Assembly: GCA_014190095.1 (NCBI GenBank)
Contig: BJFW01000010.1
Span: forward strand, 1-38,309
DNA from: Actinomycetes bacterium
GTDB lineage: Bacteria > Actinomycetota > Acidimicrobiia > Acidimicrobiales > Ilumatobacteraceae
Direction: 5' to 3'
Length of the DNA: 38,309 bases
Part shown: piece after piece, positions 14,920-23,150 of the stretch
Layout: every line of letters starts with the position of its first letter
How positions within the stretch are numbered: position 1 is the stretch's first letter
The notes under the pieces: generated by a model
Seen by the model: the letters and a program-made list of their open reading frames with translations, nothing else
Databases searched by the model: none
What the model was told of the DNA's origin: nothing
Position numbers and translations under genes: made by a program

Positions 14920-15720
14920 CTAGATCATCATGTTCAATTGACTGACAATTCGCTGTGCAAGCGCAGTATCACCAGTAGATGTCCAAGCCAACTCTGTCGA
15001 TTGTTTTCTGCCGGTAGCAAGTGCTGTAAACACAGTGCTGTCTAACGATATTTCACACAACATCTTGGCTGGGGCTGAAGCAACAATGTTGGCGCGTCCT
15101 TCGGTAACCGAAATGTAAATGGTGCGTTGTACAGCGCCAGTAATGGTGATTGATACTGACTCGCCCTCTGGAGTGGCTGCGCGCTTGCCGACAACGATGG
15201 GAAGCGTTCGGATGAGACGATCAATGGTGTGCTCTGCGCACGGTCCGCCATGATTGCCCGCAATGTTTAGAGCTCGGCGAATGTCTTGATCGTGAATCCA
15301 CAGGTCAAGAATACGAATGTCGAGGAAATCTCCAAGAGTTCCAGGACCCGTCGGCATCATCATTGGCTTAGCGAAATACTCTGCATCGGCGGTTCGAAGT
15401 TGCTGAGCGCGCTCTGCTGCAGTTGCTTTCCATTCGGCAAACACTTCGCTTCCTGAAAGCGAACGTCGTGCATCAATTTCATGCTCGTTGTGTTCGCCGA
15501 TCGGATTTTTGATGTAGTCGTACTTTGGAGACTTATGAGTTGTTGGTGGTTTGCCAAGCAACATGTTCTCAATGCCAACGAGGTGCGAGATATTGTCTTG
15601 TACGCTCCACCCAGGACAATCTGTTGGGGTCTTCCACTGATGTTCAGTGAATGGTGCGCAAAGATCAGTCAATGCATCCATTGCTTGAATGGTTAGGGAA
15701 ACTTTTTGTTCAATACTCAT
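14920..15720 (-). CDS. Maleylpyruvate isomerase family (mycothiol-dependent type) protein
   Basis: 266 aa from ATG 15720; the track's longer form reads through the next gene. The N-terminal DinB-like helical bundle contains TPTDCPGWSVQDNISHLVGIENML and later LDLWIHDQDIRRAL, giving the His/Glu/His metal ligands of this family. The C-terminal 80 residues resemble the small SCP-like domain often attached (VSVTEGRANIVASAPAKML). Family members use mycothiol as cofactor in isomerase or transferase reactions; the substrate here is unknown. It follows a CPWA thioredoxin-fold gene by 7 nt, another protein of a mycothiol-linked family. Confidence 0.87.
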   Translation of the reverse strand: MSIEQKVSLTIQAMDALTDLCAPFTEHQWKTPTDCPGWSVQDNISHLVGIENMLLGKPPTTHKSPKYDYIKNPIGEHNEHEIDARRSLSGSEVFAEWKATAAERAQQLRTADAEYFAKPMMMPTGPGTLGDFLDIRILDLWIHDQDIRRALNIAGNHGGPCAEHTIDRLIRTLPIVVGKRAATPEGESVSITITGAVQRTIYISVTEGRANIVASAPAKMLCEISLDSTVFTALATGRKQSTELAWTSTGDTALAQRIVSQLNMMI

Positions 15721-15727
15721 ACGCGCC

Positions 15728-16426
15728 TCACAGTGCTGGGTTTTGGACAGTCTTCCATTCACGTGCCTTGAGATACGGGTTGAAGACATTTCCGATGTGT
15801 TCAAGGTCTGCTTGGGTCTTTGGTGTCTTGATTTCATACAGACCGGGGAAGTTTGCATACGACACCGTGAGGTCCCACAGCTCAATTGCGTCGCTTCCTT
15901 CTGGTGCAGGAACAACAACGGGACCAAATACTGCACGGCCACTTGCAAACTTCAGAATAGGAACACCAAACCCTCCCAGTTCCTTCGCTGCAAATTCATG
16001 ATCGTTGCGCACATCATCATGCGTGCTCGCATCGGCCAACGCATCACTCCAAGCATTGAGCGGCGCACCAATGTCGGCAAGCAACTGCAGTGCCGTTTCC
16101 TCTTCGTATGGTCGACGACCTTCAATGTGTAACGCATTGCCAATTGCTTCGTACCACTTGTCGCACAAATCCATGTCTATGCGACGCAGCCACGCACCAA
16201 TGCGCATCGGAGTCCAACCAAATGAAACCTCGCGCTCCCATGGGTGCTTTTTCCCTTCAAGACGGTTGATCTCTTCCAGGCTGAAGAACTTCCAACTGAT
16301 GGCAACGCCATTCTGGGATCGCACATTGCGAATCCACAGCGAGGTTTGATGGGCCCAAGGGCACATGGGGTCAAAATAGAAGTCCACGGCTGAAGCTGAC
16401 TTCGGGTTGTGCTTCGAGGTCGTCAT
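15728..16426 (-). CDS. DsbA-fold oxidoreductase, mycothiol-dependent nitroreductase-like
   Basis: 232 aa. The start FYFDPMCPWAHQTSLWIRNV has the DsbA/2-hydroxychromene-isomerase-like active-site position, with Cys22-Pro-Trp-Ala25. The resolving cysteine of CPWC is replaced by Ala, so only a monothiol mechanism is possible. The rest (KFFSLEEINRLEGKKH, FGVPILKFASGRAVFGPVVVPAPEG) fits the actinobacterial Rv2466c-like group, which couples to mycothiol (family knowledge). Its neighbour 7 nt downstream is a maleylpyruvate isomerase family protein. Only 24 nt separate its ATG from the divergent small gene at 16451. Confidence 0.83.
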   Translation of the reverse strand: MTTSKHNPKSASAVDFYFDPMCPWAHQTSLWIRNVRSQNGVAISWKFFSLEEINRLEGKKHPWEREVSFGWTPMRIGAWLRRIDMDLCDKWYEAIGNALHIEGRRPYEEETALQLLADIGAPLNAWSDALADASTHDDVRNDHEFAAKELGGFGVPILKFASGRAVFGPVVVPAPEGSDAIELWDLTVSYANFPGLYEIKTPKTQADLEHIGNVFNPYLKAREWKTVQNPAL

Positions 16427-16450
16427 GGTCTCAGACTAGATTTAATTGGC

Positions 16451-16675
16451 ATGAAACGTCCTAGTCGGTTTGAACACACACGATTCCTTGGCGATAAACG
16501 CACCCAATTGGTGTATGACCTAGATGAATGGACTGACGAAGCTGTCGTGAATGAGATCTCGGAGAGCGGGGTGGGACTGTGCTTTGGCCCTGACACTCTC
16601 GCTGAAGCACGAAATCGCGGCTACACCTTGGCCGCACCTGGTGTCTCGCGTCGCCAACTTAAGCCACGCGCATAA
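16451..16675 (+). CDS. Small hypothetical protein, 74 aa
   Basis: The ATG at 16451 is preferred over the track start at 16409, which would lie within the divergent gene. The sequence MKRPSRFEHTRFLGDKRTQLVYDLDEW begins basic and then becomes acidic (DEAVVNEISESG), ending with CFGPDTLAEARNRGYTLAAP and a basic tail. It looks like a small soluble protein. I do not recognise a named family. It sits 3 nt before an alpha/beta-hydrolase-fold gene and is presumably cotranscribed with it. Confidence 0.7.
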   Translation: MKRPSRFEHTRFLGDKRTQLVYDLDEWTDEAVVNEISESGVGLCFGPDTLAEARNRGYTLAAPGVSRRQLKPRA

Positions 16676-16678
16676 GTT

Positions 16679-17464
16679 GTGAGCGCAACCGAAAGCGCTT
16701 CTCAAATGAATGGCTCGTTCCTTTCGGGCGGGTTAAGCCTTGCGCGATATTTGGCGCAACCAACGGGGAAAACCGGTGCGCTACCAGCCATGGTGCTGTG
16801 CCACGGATTCCCAAGTGGAGGAATTGACGCACGACATTCTGCTGGAACCTTTTCCGAACTGTGTGATCGCGTTGCTAACGAACTTGGTTGGACTGCAATG
16901 ACGTTTACCTTTCGCGGGTGTGCAACCAGCGAAGGCGATTTTTCAATGCAAGGTTGGATTGATGACTTGCGCGCTGCAATTACGCACGTAGTTGCAGAGT
17001 CATCACCGAGCGGTATTTGGCTTGTAGGCAACAATACGGGTGGATCACTCGCCTTGTGTGTTGCGGCCGATGACCCACGTGTGAATGGATGTGCGTTGCT
17101 CGGTGCGCGCGCAGACTTTGATGACTGGGCAGAACAGCCGCGTCGCTTTCTTGAACACTCACGCGAAATTGGTGCAATTCGTCGACCGAACTTCCCACCT
17201 TCAGTTGAAGAGTGGGGTCGTGAGCTTCGTCGCTTCCGACCAACCGATGCGGCACGTCGGTTTGCTCCGCGACCGTTGTTCTTGATGCACGGACAAGATG
17301 ATGACATTGTGCCGACTGCAGATTCGCGAGTGTTAGCGCAGGCTCATGGTGCGGCTGAACTGCAAATCATCCAAGGCGCTGGGCATCGACTGCGTCACGA
17401 TCCTCGTGCAATGGCTGTTCTACTCGGCTGGCTTGATCGTCAGCGCACACTCGCTGCAATGTAG
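16679..17464 (+). CDS. Alpha/beta-hydrolase fold protein lacking the nucleophile serine
   Basis: 261 aa from GTG 16679; ATG 16706 is a possible alternative. The fold is clear: VLCHGFPSGG (oxyanion loop, about 39-48), TFTFRGCATSEGDFS, the nucleophile elbow region WLVGNNTGGSLAL (114-126), then FLMHGQDDDIVP with the acid Asp208/209 and GAGHRLRH with His236. The elbow should be G-x-S-x-G but reads GNNTG, with Asn119 at the nucleophile position. The acid and histidine are kept, so either the elbow Asn or Thr120 does something different, or the protein is a non-hydrolytic binder. It abuts the convergent galE stop with no gap. Confidence 0.85.
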   Translation: MSATESASQMNGSFLSGGLSLARYLAQPTGKTGALPAMVLCHGFPSGGIDARHSAGTFSELCDRVANELGWTAMTFTFRGCATSEGDFSMQGWIDDLRAAITHVVAESSPSGIWLVGNNTGGSLALCVAADDPRVNGCALLGARADFDDWAEQPRRFLEHSREIGAIRRPNFPPSVEEWGRELRRFRPTDAARRFAPRPLFLMHGQDDDIVPTADSRVLAQAHGAAELQIIQGAGHRLRHDPRAMAVLLGWLDRQRTLAAM

Positions 17465-18436
17465 TTAGTTGTTCGCGGCCTTGCTGTGCCAGTTCCACGC
17501 ACTTGAAATGATTTCGCGGATGTCATGTCTTGCTCTCCAACCAAGCAATGCTCGAACGAGTGTTGGGTCTGCAAACACTGAAGTCGGATCGCCGGTTCGA
17601 CGCTGTGTAATGACGTAAGGAACCTTTCGACCACTGACTTGTTCTGCGATGTCGAGAACTTCAAGCACCGATGTGCCTTTGCCTGTACCAACATTGCACG
17701 CGAGGCTGTTTCCACCAGTTGCTAAATAGTCAAGCGCCTTAATATGCGCGTCGGCAAGGTCTTCAACATGGATGTAGTCGCGGATGCATGTTCCGTCTGG
17801 CGTTGGGTAGTCATTGCCGAAAACATTGAGAGGACCGCTGAAGCCAAGAATTGCTTTCATCACCAGTGGCACCAAGTTTTGCGACATTGACCAGTCTTCG
17901 CCAATGCTTGAATCTGAACTTGCGCCAGCAGCATTGAAATATCGCAGGCTCACACTTCGCATTCCGATGGCCTCGCAATTTGAGAGGAATCGCTCCATCA
18001 CAGCCTTAGTTTCTGCATACACACTTTCAGGCTGCAAGGGGGAGTCTTCGGTAACGGGCACGGAGATCGGGTTTCCGTATACGGCTGCTGATGAAGAAAA
18101 CACCAAACGTTCAACTCCGTTGGCGAGCAACGCGCGCACAAGGTTGATCGTTCCAGCAACGTTGTTGTTGTAATAGCGAAGGGGTTGCTCCATGGATTCG
18201 CCGACGGCCTTATATGCCGCAAAGTGGATCACTTCCTCGATGTTGTGCTTCTTGCAGATTTTTTCAATCAGCTTCTCATCCGAAATGGTGCCCTCAAAGA
18301 AGGGGACAGAACCGATTCGGCTTTTTGTTCCAAGTTCAAGCGAATCGAGCACCACGACTTCGCGTTGCTGCTGAGCTAACAGGCGCACCGTATGTGAACC
18401 GATATATCCGGCACCACCGGTAACGAGAACAGCCAT
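17465..18436 (-). CDS. galE: UDP-glucose 4-epimerase
   Basis: 323 aa, full length. The NAD-binding Rossmann motif is GGAGYIGSH (7-15) and the catalytic set is Ser115 with Tyr140-x-x-x-Lys144 in SVYAETKAVME. The substrate-binding region has RYFNAAGA, and the C-terminal part has TPDGTCIRDYIHVEDLADAHI and GTSVLEV, all diagnostic of GalE. It interconverts UDP-glucose and UDP-galactose for cell-surface polysaccharide. The stop codon directly follows that of the convergent hydrolase gene. Confidence 0.94.
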   Translation of the reverse strand: MAVLVTGGAGYIGSHTVRLLAQQQREVVVLDSLELGTKSRIGSVPFFEGTISDEKLIEKICKKHNIEEVIHFAAYKAVGESMEQPLRYYNNNVAGTINLVRALLANGVERLVFSSSAAVYGNPISVPVTEDSPLQPESVYAETKAVMERFLSNCEAIGMRSVSLRYFNAAGASSDSSIGEDWSMSQNLVPLVMKAILGFSGPLNVFGNDYPTPDGTCIRDYIHVEDLADAHIKALDYLATGGNSLACNVGTGKGTSVLEVLDIAEQVSGRKVPYVITQRRTGDPTSVFADPTLVRALLGWRARHDIREIISSAWNWHSKAANN

Positions 18437-18460
18437 GTAATAACCCTAACGACTAAATGA

Positions 18461-19066
18461 CTAACGCTTAGGGCGGTCTTTCTTGTCGAGGTCATTCGCG
18501 CGCTGCATTTGTTTGTAGGCACGCACTTTCAGCAGGGTTGCAGCCGAGTAAATGTCTGCAACAGATCGGGGCTGATTGTCGCTGAACTCGCCGGCTTTGA
18601 TCTTCCAACCTTTTGGTCGGATGCCGAAACGCTTGCCGAGTAATGCAATAAAAATTTCGGTTTTCTCTTCGCCATAACCGGGAAGTTTTCGCAACCGCTT
18701 GCGCAACTCTTCTGCGTCCTCAACATCGTTCCAAATGTTTTCAGCTTTGCCTTTGTATTCTGCAGCGATGATGGTGCACATGTCGTAAATACGTTTTGCC
18801 ATGCTGGCGGGGAAGCGGTGAATGGCTGGCTTCGTGCAACACATGGTGACAAATTCATCTGCATCCATCGCAGCAATCTTTTTTGCATCGCAATGACCAA
18901 TTCGTTGTTTGATTGTGTATCCGCCTGTGAAGGCCCACTCCATAGGCACTTGTTGGTCGAGCAACATGCCAATCATGAGCGCAAGGCCATTGTTGTGCAG
19001 CAATTTGTCGGCATCGGGTTTACCGGTGATGTACAGCGGTTTTGGGTTTGCGCTTGCAGTAGCCAT
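18461..19066 (-). CDS. HhH-GPD base-excision-repair type protein
   Basis: 201 aa. The helix-hairpin-helix is in LRKLPGYGEEKTEIFIALLGKRFG (about 128-151). This differs from Nth/MutY (LPGVGxKTA) by an extra residue before the Lys, and there is no C-terminal Cys4 Fe-S loop. The N-terminal region LALMIGMLLDQQVPMEWAFTGGYTIKQRIG matches the uncharacterised actinobacterial HhH-GPD family (TIGR03252-like) rather than classical endonuclease III. A role in DNA glycosylase-type repair is suggested by fold only. It lies between galE and aceE, with 24 and 15 nt gaps, on the same strand as both. Confidence 0.85.
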   Translation of the reverse strand: MATASANPKPLYITGKPDADKLLHNNGLALMIGMLLDQQVPMEWAFTGGYTIKQRIGHCDAKKIAAMDADEFVTMCCTKPAIHRFPASMAKRIYDMCTIIAAEYKGKAENIWNDVEDAEELRKRLRKLPGYGEEKTEIFIALLGKRFGIRPKGWKIKAGEFSDNQPRSVADIYSAATLLKVRAYKQMQRANDLDKKDRPKR

Positions 19067-19081
19067 GGCTTCTAGTATCGC

Positions 19082-21793
19082 CTATACGTACAGTGCGCCA
19101 AGAGTTTCCGTCTGAATTCCATAACGTGCGATTGCGTCGGCCACGACGGACTTGTCGATTTGCCCAGAAAGAGCCAATTCGTGAAGCACGGTTACGACGA
19201 CGTGTGGCATGTCCACTTCAAAGTGATCGCGCAAAGCTTCGCGAGTGTCGCTGCGGCCCATGCCGTCTGTGCCAAGCGGCGTAAACGTACGTGCTCCCAC
19301 GTATCTCCCAATTTGTTCAGGGACAGAGCGAACGAAATCGGTAACGGCAACAATTGGGCCAGTTGATTGGCTGAGCAATTGGGTAACGCGTGGAACGCGA
19401 GGGGTTTCGGTTGGGTGCAATCTGTTCCAGCGCTCAGTGACAACTGCTTCTTCACGCAATGTCTTGTATGACGTGGCCGACCACAGTTCTGCGCCTACAT
19501 CAAAGTGAGTGTGCAGTTCTTCGGCGGCTGCACGTGCAGCTGCATGAGCAGAACCAGAAAACAGAATTGTTGCCTTGAACCTTGCAGGCTTAGCCTCGCT
19601 CCACTTATACAGACCATTCATAATGTCTTGTTCAATGGTTGGGGTCGATGGACGCACAGGCATTTGATAGTTCTCGTTGTACAACGTGAGGTAATAGAAC
19701 ACGTCTTCTGGTTTGTCCCCGTACATGCGTTCAATGCCGTGTTTGATAATTGTTGCAACCTCATAGGCAAACGATGGGTCGTACACCTGGCAGAAAGGAA
19801 TGGTTCCAGCGAGCACCAGGCTGTGACCGTCTTGGTGCTGCAAACCTTCGCCAAGCAGCGTGGTGCGTCCAGCCGTTGCTCCCATGAGGAATCCGCGAGC
19901 GCGTGAGTCGGCTGCCTGCCAAATGAGATCGCCAACGCGTTGGAATCCGAACATAGAGTAGAAGGTGTAGAACGGCACCATTGGTACACCGTGCACTGCG
20001 TAACTGGTGCCTGCCGCAATGAAGCTGGCCATGCTGCCGGCTTCGGTAATTCCTTCTTCAAGAATTTGTCCAGAGGACGATTCGGTGTAACTCAGCAACA
20101 GTTTGTGGTCTACAGGTTCGTACTTCTGACCTTGTGATGCATAGATCTTGAGTTCAGGGAACAATGCATCCATGCCGAAAGTACGGCCTTCGTCGGGGAT
20201 GATGGGGACTACGCGTGAACCAAATGCTTTGTCGCGAGCAAGGTTGCGCAACAGTCGGGTGAAGCCCATGGTGGTGCTTACCGCTTGATCGCCACTGCCA
20301 TTGTCGAATTCTGCAAAAGCCTGCGGGTCGGGAAGCGTGATTGGTTTCCGAACTGCTGTGGAGCGACGTGGAACCGAACCACCTAATGTGCGGCGACGTT
20401 CCATCATGTATTGATATTCAACGCTGTCGTGGGGTGGGCGATAGTACGGGGGTTCATCTGCCAAGAGTGCGCTGTCAGGAATTTCTTCCTCAAGGTGCAA
20501 TGTGTCCCGAAGTGTGCGCAGTTGCTCATCGGTCATCTTCTTGATCTGATGAGTTGCATTGCGGCCTTCAATGTCGTGACCGAGTGTCCAGCCCTTCACG
20601 GTTTTGCACAAAATTGCGGTTGGACGACCCGAGCCGAGATTTTCAGTTGCCGCTTTAAACGCTGCATACAACTTGCGATAGTCGTGACCACCGCGAGGCA
20701 AGGTGCGCAATTGCTCATCGGTAAGATGCGACACCATTTCGCGCAAGCGTGGGTCTGGACCAAAGAAGTGTTCGCGAATGTAGTTGCCATCTTCAACGAT
20801 GTAGCGCTGGAATTCGCCGTCGACAGTTGCATTCATCTTGTTCAACAACACACTGTCATGGTCGTTGGCGAGGAGCTCGTCCCACTTGGAACCCCACACC
20901 ACTTTGATGACGTTCCACCCAGCGCCACGGAAAGTTGCTTCAAGTTCTTGAATGATTTTGCCGTTACCGCGCACCGGGCCATCAAGTCGCTGCAAGTTGC
21001 AGTTCACAACAAACGTGAGGTTGTCTAAGTGTTCGCGGGCAGCAAGCGAAATAGAACCGAGTGTTTCTGGTTCATCACATTCTCCGTCACCGATAAATGC
21101 CCACACACGACTCTGCGATGTGTCTTCAATCTGTCGGTTCTGTAGGTAGCGATTAAATCGCGCCTGATACAACGCTGTGATTGGCCCGAGCCCCATGGAC
21201 ACTGTTGGAAATTCCCAAAACTCTGGCATGAGTCGTGGGTGCGGATAACTAGAAAGCCCTTTTCCTTCTCTGCCAATTTCGCGACGGAAGTGATCGAGAT
21301 CGTTTTCGTCCAGGCGACCTTCAAGAAATGCGCGAGCGTAAATCCCTGGCGCAGCATGTCCTTGAAAATAAATGTGGTCGCCGGCTGTTCCGTGGTCTTT
21401 GCCACGGAAGAAGTGATTGAAACCAACTTCATACAACGAAGCCGACGATGCGTAACTGGAAAGGTGTCCGCCAATTCCTTCTGCGTTTGAGTTCGCGCGC
21501 ACCACCATGACTGCGGCGTTCCAGCGGATATAGGCGCGAATGCGGCGTTCAATGTGCTCGTCGCCAGGAAACCATGGTTCGTGTTCGCGAGCGATGCTGT
21601 TGACGTACGGCGTAGAGACTGTTGCAGGAAAACTCACCTGAGCCTCGTGAGCGCGTTCAAGTAATCGCGAAAGCAAATACCGAGCGCGATTTTTACCGTG
21701 AGTTTCCACTACGGCGTCAAGCGAATCGAGCCATTCTGCGGTTTCTGTTGGATCAGCATCTGGCAACTGATGAACGGAGCCATCAAAGATCAT
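19082..21793 (-). CDS. aceE: Pyruvate dehydrogenase E1, homodimeric type
   Basis: 903 aa, full length for homodimeric AceE. The thiamine-diphosphate motif begins GDGECDEPE (235-243) and continues to NCNLQRLDGPVRGNGK. An N-terminal conserved block YVNSIAREHEPWFPGDEHIERRIRAYIRWNA and HLSSYASSASLYEVGFNHFF are typical. The C-terminal half has ITEAGSMASFIAAGTSYA and TAGRTTLLGEGLQHQDGHSL. It decarboxylates pyruvate and passes the acetyl group to the lipoyl arm of an E2. No aceF is adjacent; the E2 gene at 33477 with lpd and lipBA lies about 12 kb away and may be its partner, as in actinobacteria where one E2 serves more than one complex. Confidence 0.95.
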   Translation of the reverse strand: MIFDGSVHQLPDADPTETAEWLDSLDAVVETHGKNRARYLLSRLLERAHEAQVSFPATVSTPYVNSIAREHEPWFPGDEHIERRIRAYIRWNAAVMVVRANSNAEGIGGHLSSYASSASLYEVGFNHFFRGKDHGTAGDHIYFQGHAAPGIYARAFLEGRLDENDLDHFRREIGREGKGLSSYPHPRLMPEFWEFPTVSMGLGPITALYQARFNRYLQNRQIEDTSQSRVWAFIGDGECDEPETLGSISLAAREHLDNLTFVVNCNLQRLDGPVRGNGKIIQELEATFRGAGWNVIKVVWGSKWDELLANDHDSVLLNKMNATVDGEFQRYIVEDGNYIREHFFGPDPRLREMVSHLTDEQLRTLPRGGHDYRKLYAAFKAATENLGSGRPTAILCKTVKGWTLGHDIEGRNATHQIKKMTDEQLRTLRDTLHLEEEIPDSALLADEPPYYRPPHDSVEYQYMMERRRTLGGSVPRRSTAVRKPITLPDPQAFAEFDNGSGDQAVSTTMGFTRLLRNLARDKAFGSRVVPIIPDEGRTFGMDALFPELKIYASQGQKYEPVDHKLLLSYTESSSGQILEEGITEAGSMASFIAAGTSYAVHGVPMVPFYTFYSMFGFQRVGDLIWQAADSRARGFLMGATAGRTTLLGEGLQHQDGHSLVLAGTIPFCQVYDPSFAYEVATIIKHGIERMYGDKPEDVFYYLTLYNENYQMPVRPSTPTIEQDIMNGLYKWSEAKPARFKATILFSGSAHAAARAAAEELHTHFDVGAELWSATSYKTLREEAVVTERWNRLHPTETPRVPRVTQLLSQSTGPIVAVTDFVRSVPEQIGRYVGARTFTPLGTDGMGRSDTREALRDHFEVDMPHVVVTVLHELALSGQIDKSVVADAIARYGIQTETLGALYV

Positions 21794-21837
21794 GGGGTTA
21801 TTCTCGCAGACTTACCAGTGGGTACCTGTTCGGGGCG

Positions 21838-21851
21838 CTTACATCAGTAAG
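21838..21851. repeat. Short inverted repeat in the aceE/rnhA divergent gap
   Basis: CTTAC-ATCA-GTAAG, a 5-bp stem, sits 11 nt before the rnhA ATG and 45 nt before the aceE ATG on the other strand. With 68 nt between the divergent starts, both promoters must lie here. The repeat is short and may be chance. Confidence 0.3.
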
Positions 21852-21861
21852 TATCTACTTG

Positions 21862-22302
21862 ATGATTGTGATCTATACGGACGGCGCATGTTCGGGAAAC
21901 CCCGGTCCGGGTGGCTGGGCATGGGCAACCGCACCGACGGGCGAGCCAAGTGACACTGGCGGAGAAGCGCACACCACAAATCAGCGCATGGAAATCATGG
22001 CTGCGATGGAGGCGTTGCGTGCTCACGTGGATCATGAAGGCCCAATTGAAATTCGTTCGGATTCGACTTACGTCGTTCACTGCTTCCGCGACTCGTGGCA
22101 TGTTGGTTGGAAAAAACGGGGCTGGAAAAACTCACAGCGCCAACCGGTTGCAAACAGGGATTTATGGGAACCATTCATTGAGATGGTGCTTGCTCGAGGC
22201 GACGTCACTTTTACATGGGTGAAGGCACATAACGGAGAGCACATGAATGAACTTGTTGATGCGCTGGCTGTCGCGGCCTCTACTGGTTATAAGACGATAT
22301 AG
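21862..22302 (+). CDS. rnhA: Ribonuclease HI
   Basis: 146 aa from ATG 21862; the track's 80 extra codons lie over aceE and its promoter. RNase HI motifs are in order: YTDGACSGNPGPGGWAW with the first Asp, TTNQRMEIMAAMEAL with the Glu, RSDSTYVVHCF with the second Asp, and NELVDALAVAA with the last Asp (usual form NExxDxLA). The basic hybrid-binding stretch WHVGWKKRGWKNSQRQPVANRDLW is present. It degrades RNA in RNA-DNA hybrids. It is divergent from aceE. Confidence 0.95.
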   Translation: MIVIYTDGACSGNPGPGGWAWATAPTGEPSDTGGEAHTTNQRMEIMAAMEALRAHVDHEGPIEIRSDSTYVVHCFRDSWHVGWKKRGWKNSQRQPVANRDLWEPFIEMVLARGDVTFTWVKAHNGEHMNELVDALAVAASTGYKTI

Positions 22303-22354
22303 ATAGGGTCGCTTCGGTTTCGCCACGACCTACGTAGTTGCGTAGTCTTGACCT

Positions 22355-23131
22355 ATGGATCTCAACGGAACAAGCGCAATCGTTACTGGCGGAGCATCGG
22401 GAATTGGTGAGGCATGCGTTCGCTTGCTTGCCAAGCGTGGTGCAAAAGTCGTTATCGCCGACATTCAAGAAGAAAAGGGCAATGCACTGGCCAAGGAAGT
22501 TGGCGGCGCATATTGCAAGGTAGATGTGACCAATACTCAGGACATCATCAACGCCACTGAGATGGCGAAGTCGATGGGTCCAATTCGCGCCTTGGTGAAC
22601 TCGGCGGGAATTGGTTGGGCACAACGCACAGTTGGTAAGGATGGCTCATACGAGTCGGCAGCGAACCTTGATGCGTTTAAGAAAGTTGTAGCCATCAACC
22701 TGGTGGGCACATTTGATTGCATTCGCATTGTCGGAACCGCAATGAGCACCAACGAGCCACTTGCTAACGGAGAGCGTGGTGCAATTTGCAACATGGCTTC
22801 GGTTGCTGCATTTGATGGTCAGATTGGTCAAGCCTCGTATTCAGCCTCGAAGGGTGGAGTCGTGGGCATGACCTTGCCAATCGCTCGCGATCTTGCAGCA
22901 ATTGGTATTCGCGTGAACACCGTTGCTCCAGGATTGATTGACACACCGATTTACGGTGAAGGTGAGAACAGCGAGCTGTTCAAGCAGAACCTGCAAAAGG
23001 GTGTGCTTTTCCCACAACGCCTTGGTTACCCAGAAGAGCTTGCGTCAATGGTTGTTGAAACCATCACCAACAGTTACATGAATGCCGAGACGATTCGCGT
23101 CGACGGTGGCATTCGCATGCCGCCTAAGTGA
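22355..23131 (+). CDS. SDR family dehydrogenase, 3-hydroxyacyl-CoA dehydrogenase type 2-like
   Basis: 258 aa. Classical SDR motifs: TGGASGIGEA (11-20), the NSAGIGWA variant of NNAG (82-89), Ser149 and Tyr162-x-x-x-Lys166 in SYSASKGGVVGMTL, and VNTVAPGLIDTPIY. The acidic residue after the second strand (IADIQ) suggests NAD rather than NADP. The pattern GAICNMASVAAFDGQIGQASYSASK resembles HSD17B10/FabG-like 3-hydroxyacyl-CoA dehydrogenases of beta-oxidation. No ribosome site is visible before ATG 22355, so the transcript may be leaderless. It precedes the DUF3445 gene by 19 nt. Confidence 0.9.
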   Translation: MDLNGTSAIVTGGASGIGEACVRLLAKRGAKVVIADIQEEKGNALAKEVGGAYCKVDVTNTQDIINATEMAKSMGPIRALVNSAGIGWAQRTVGKDGSYESAANLDAFKKVVAINLVGTFDCIRIVGTAMSTNEPLANGERGAICNMASVAAFDGQIGQASYSASKGGVVGMTLPIARDLAAIGIRVNTVAPGLIDTPIYGEGENSELFKQNLQKGVLFPQRLGYPEELASMVVETITNSYMNAETIRVDGGIRMPPK

Positions 23132-23150
23132 TGTAGCGAGCAGCGTGGCA

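Noticed and set aside
20411-21028. 205-aa plus-strand ORF inside aceE
   Set aside because: It is antisense to highly conserved AceE sequence including the thiamine site; no independent motif.
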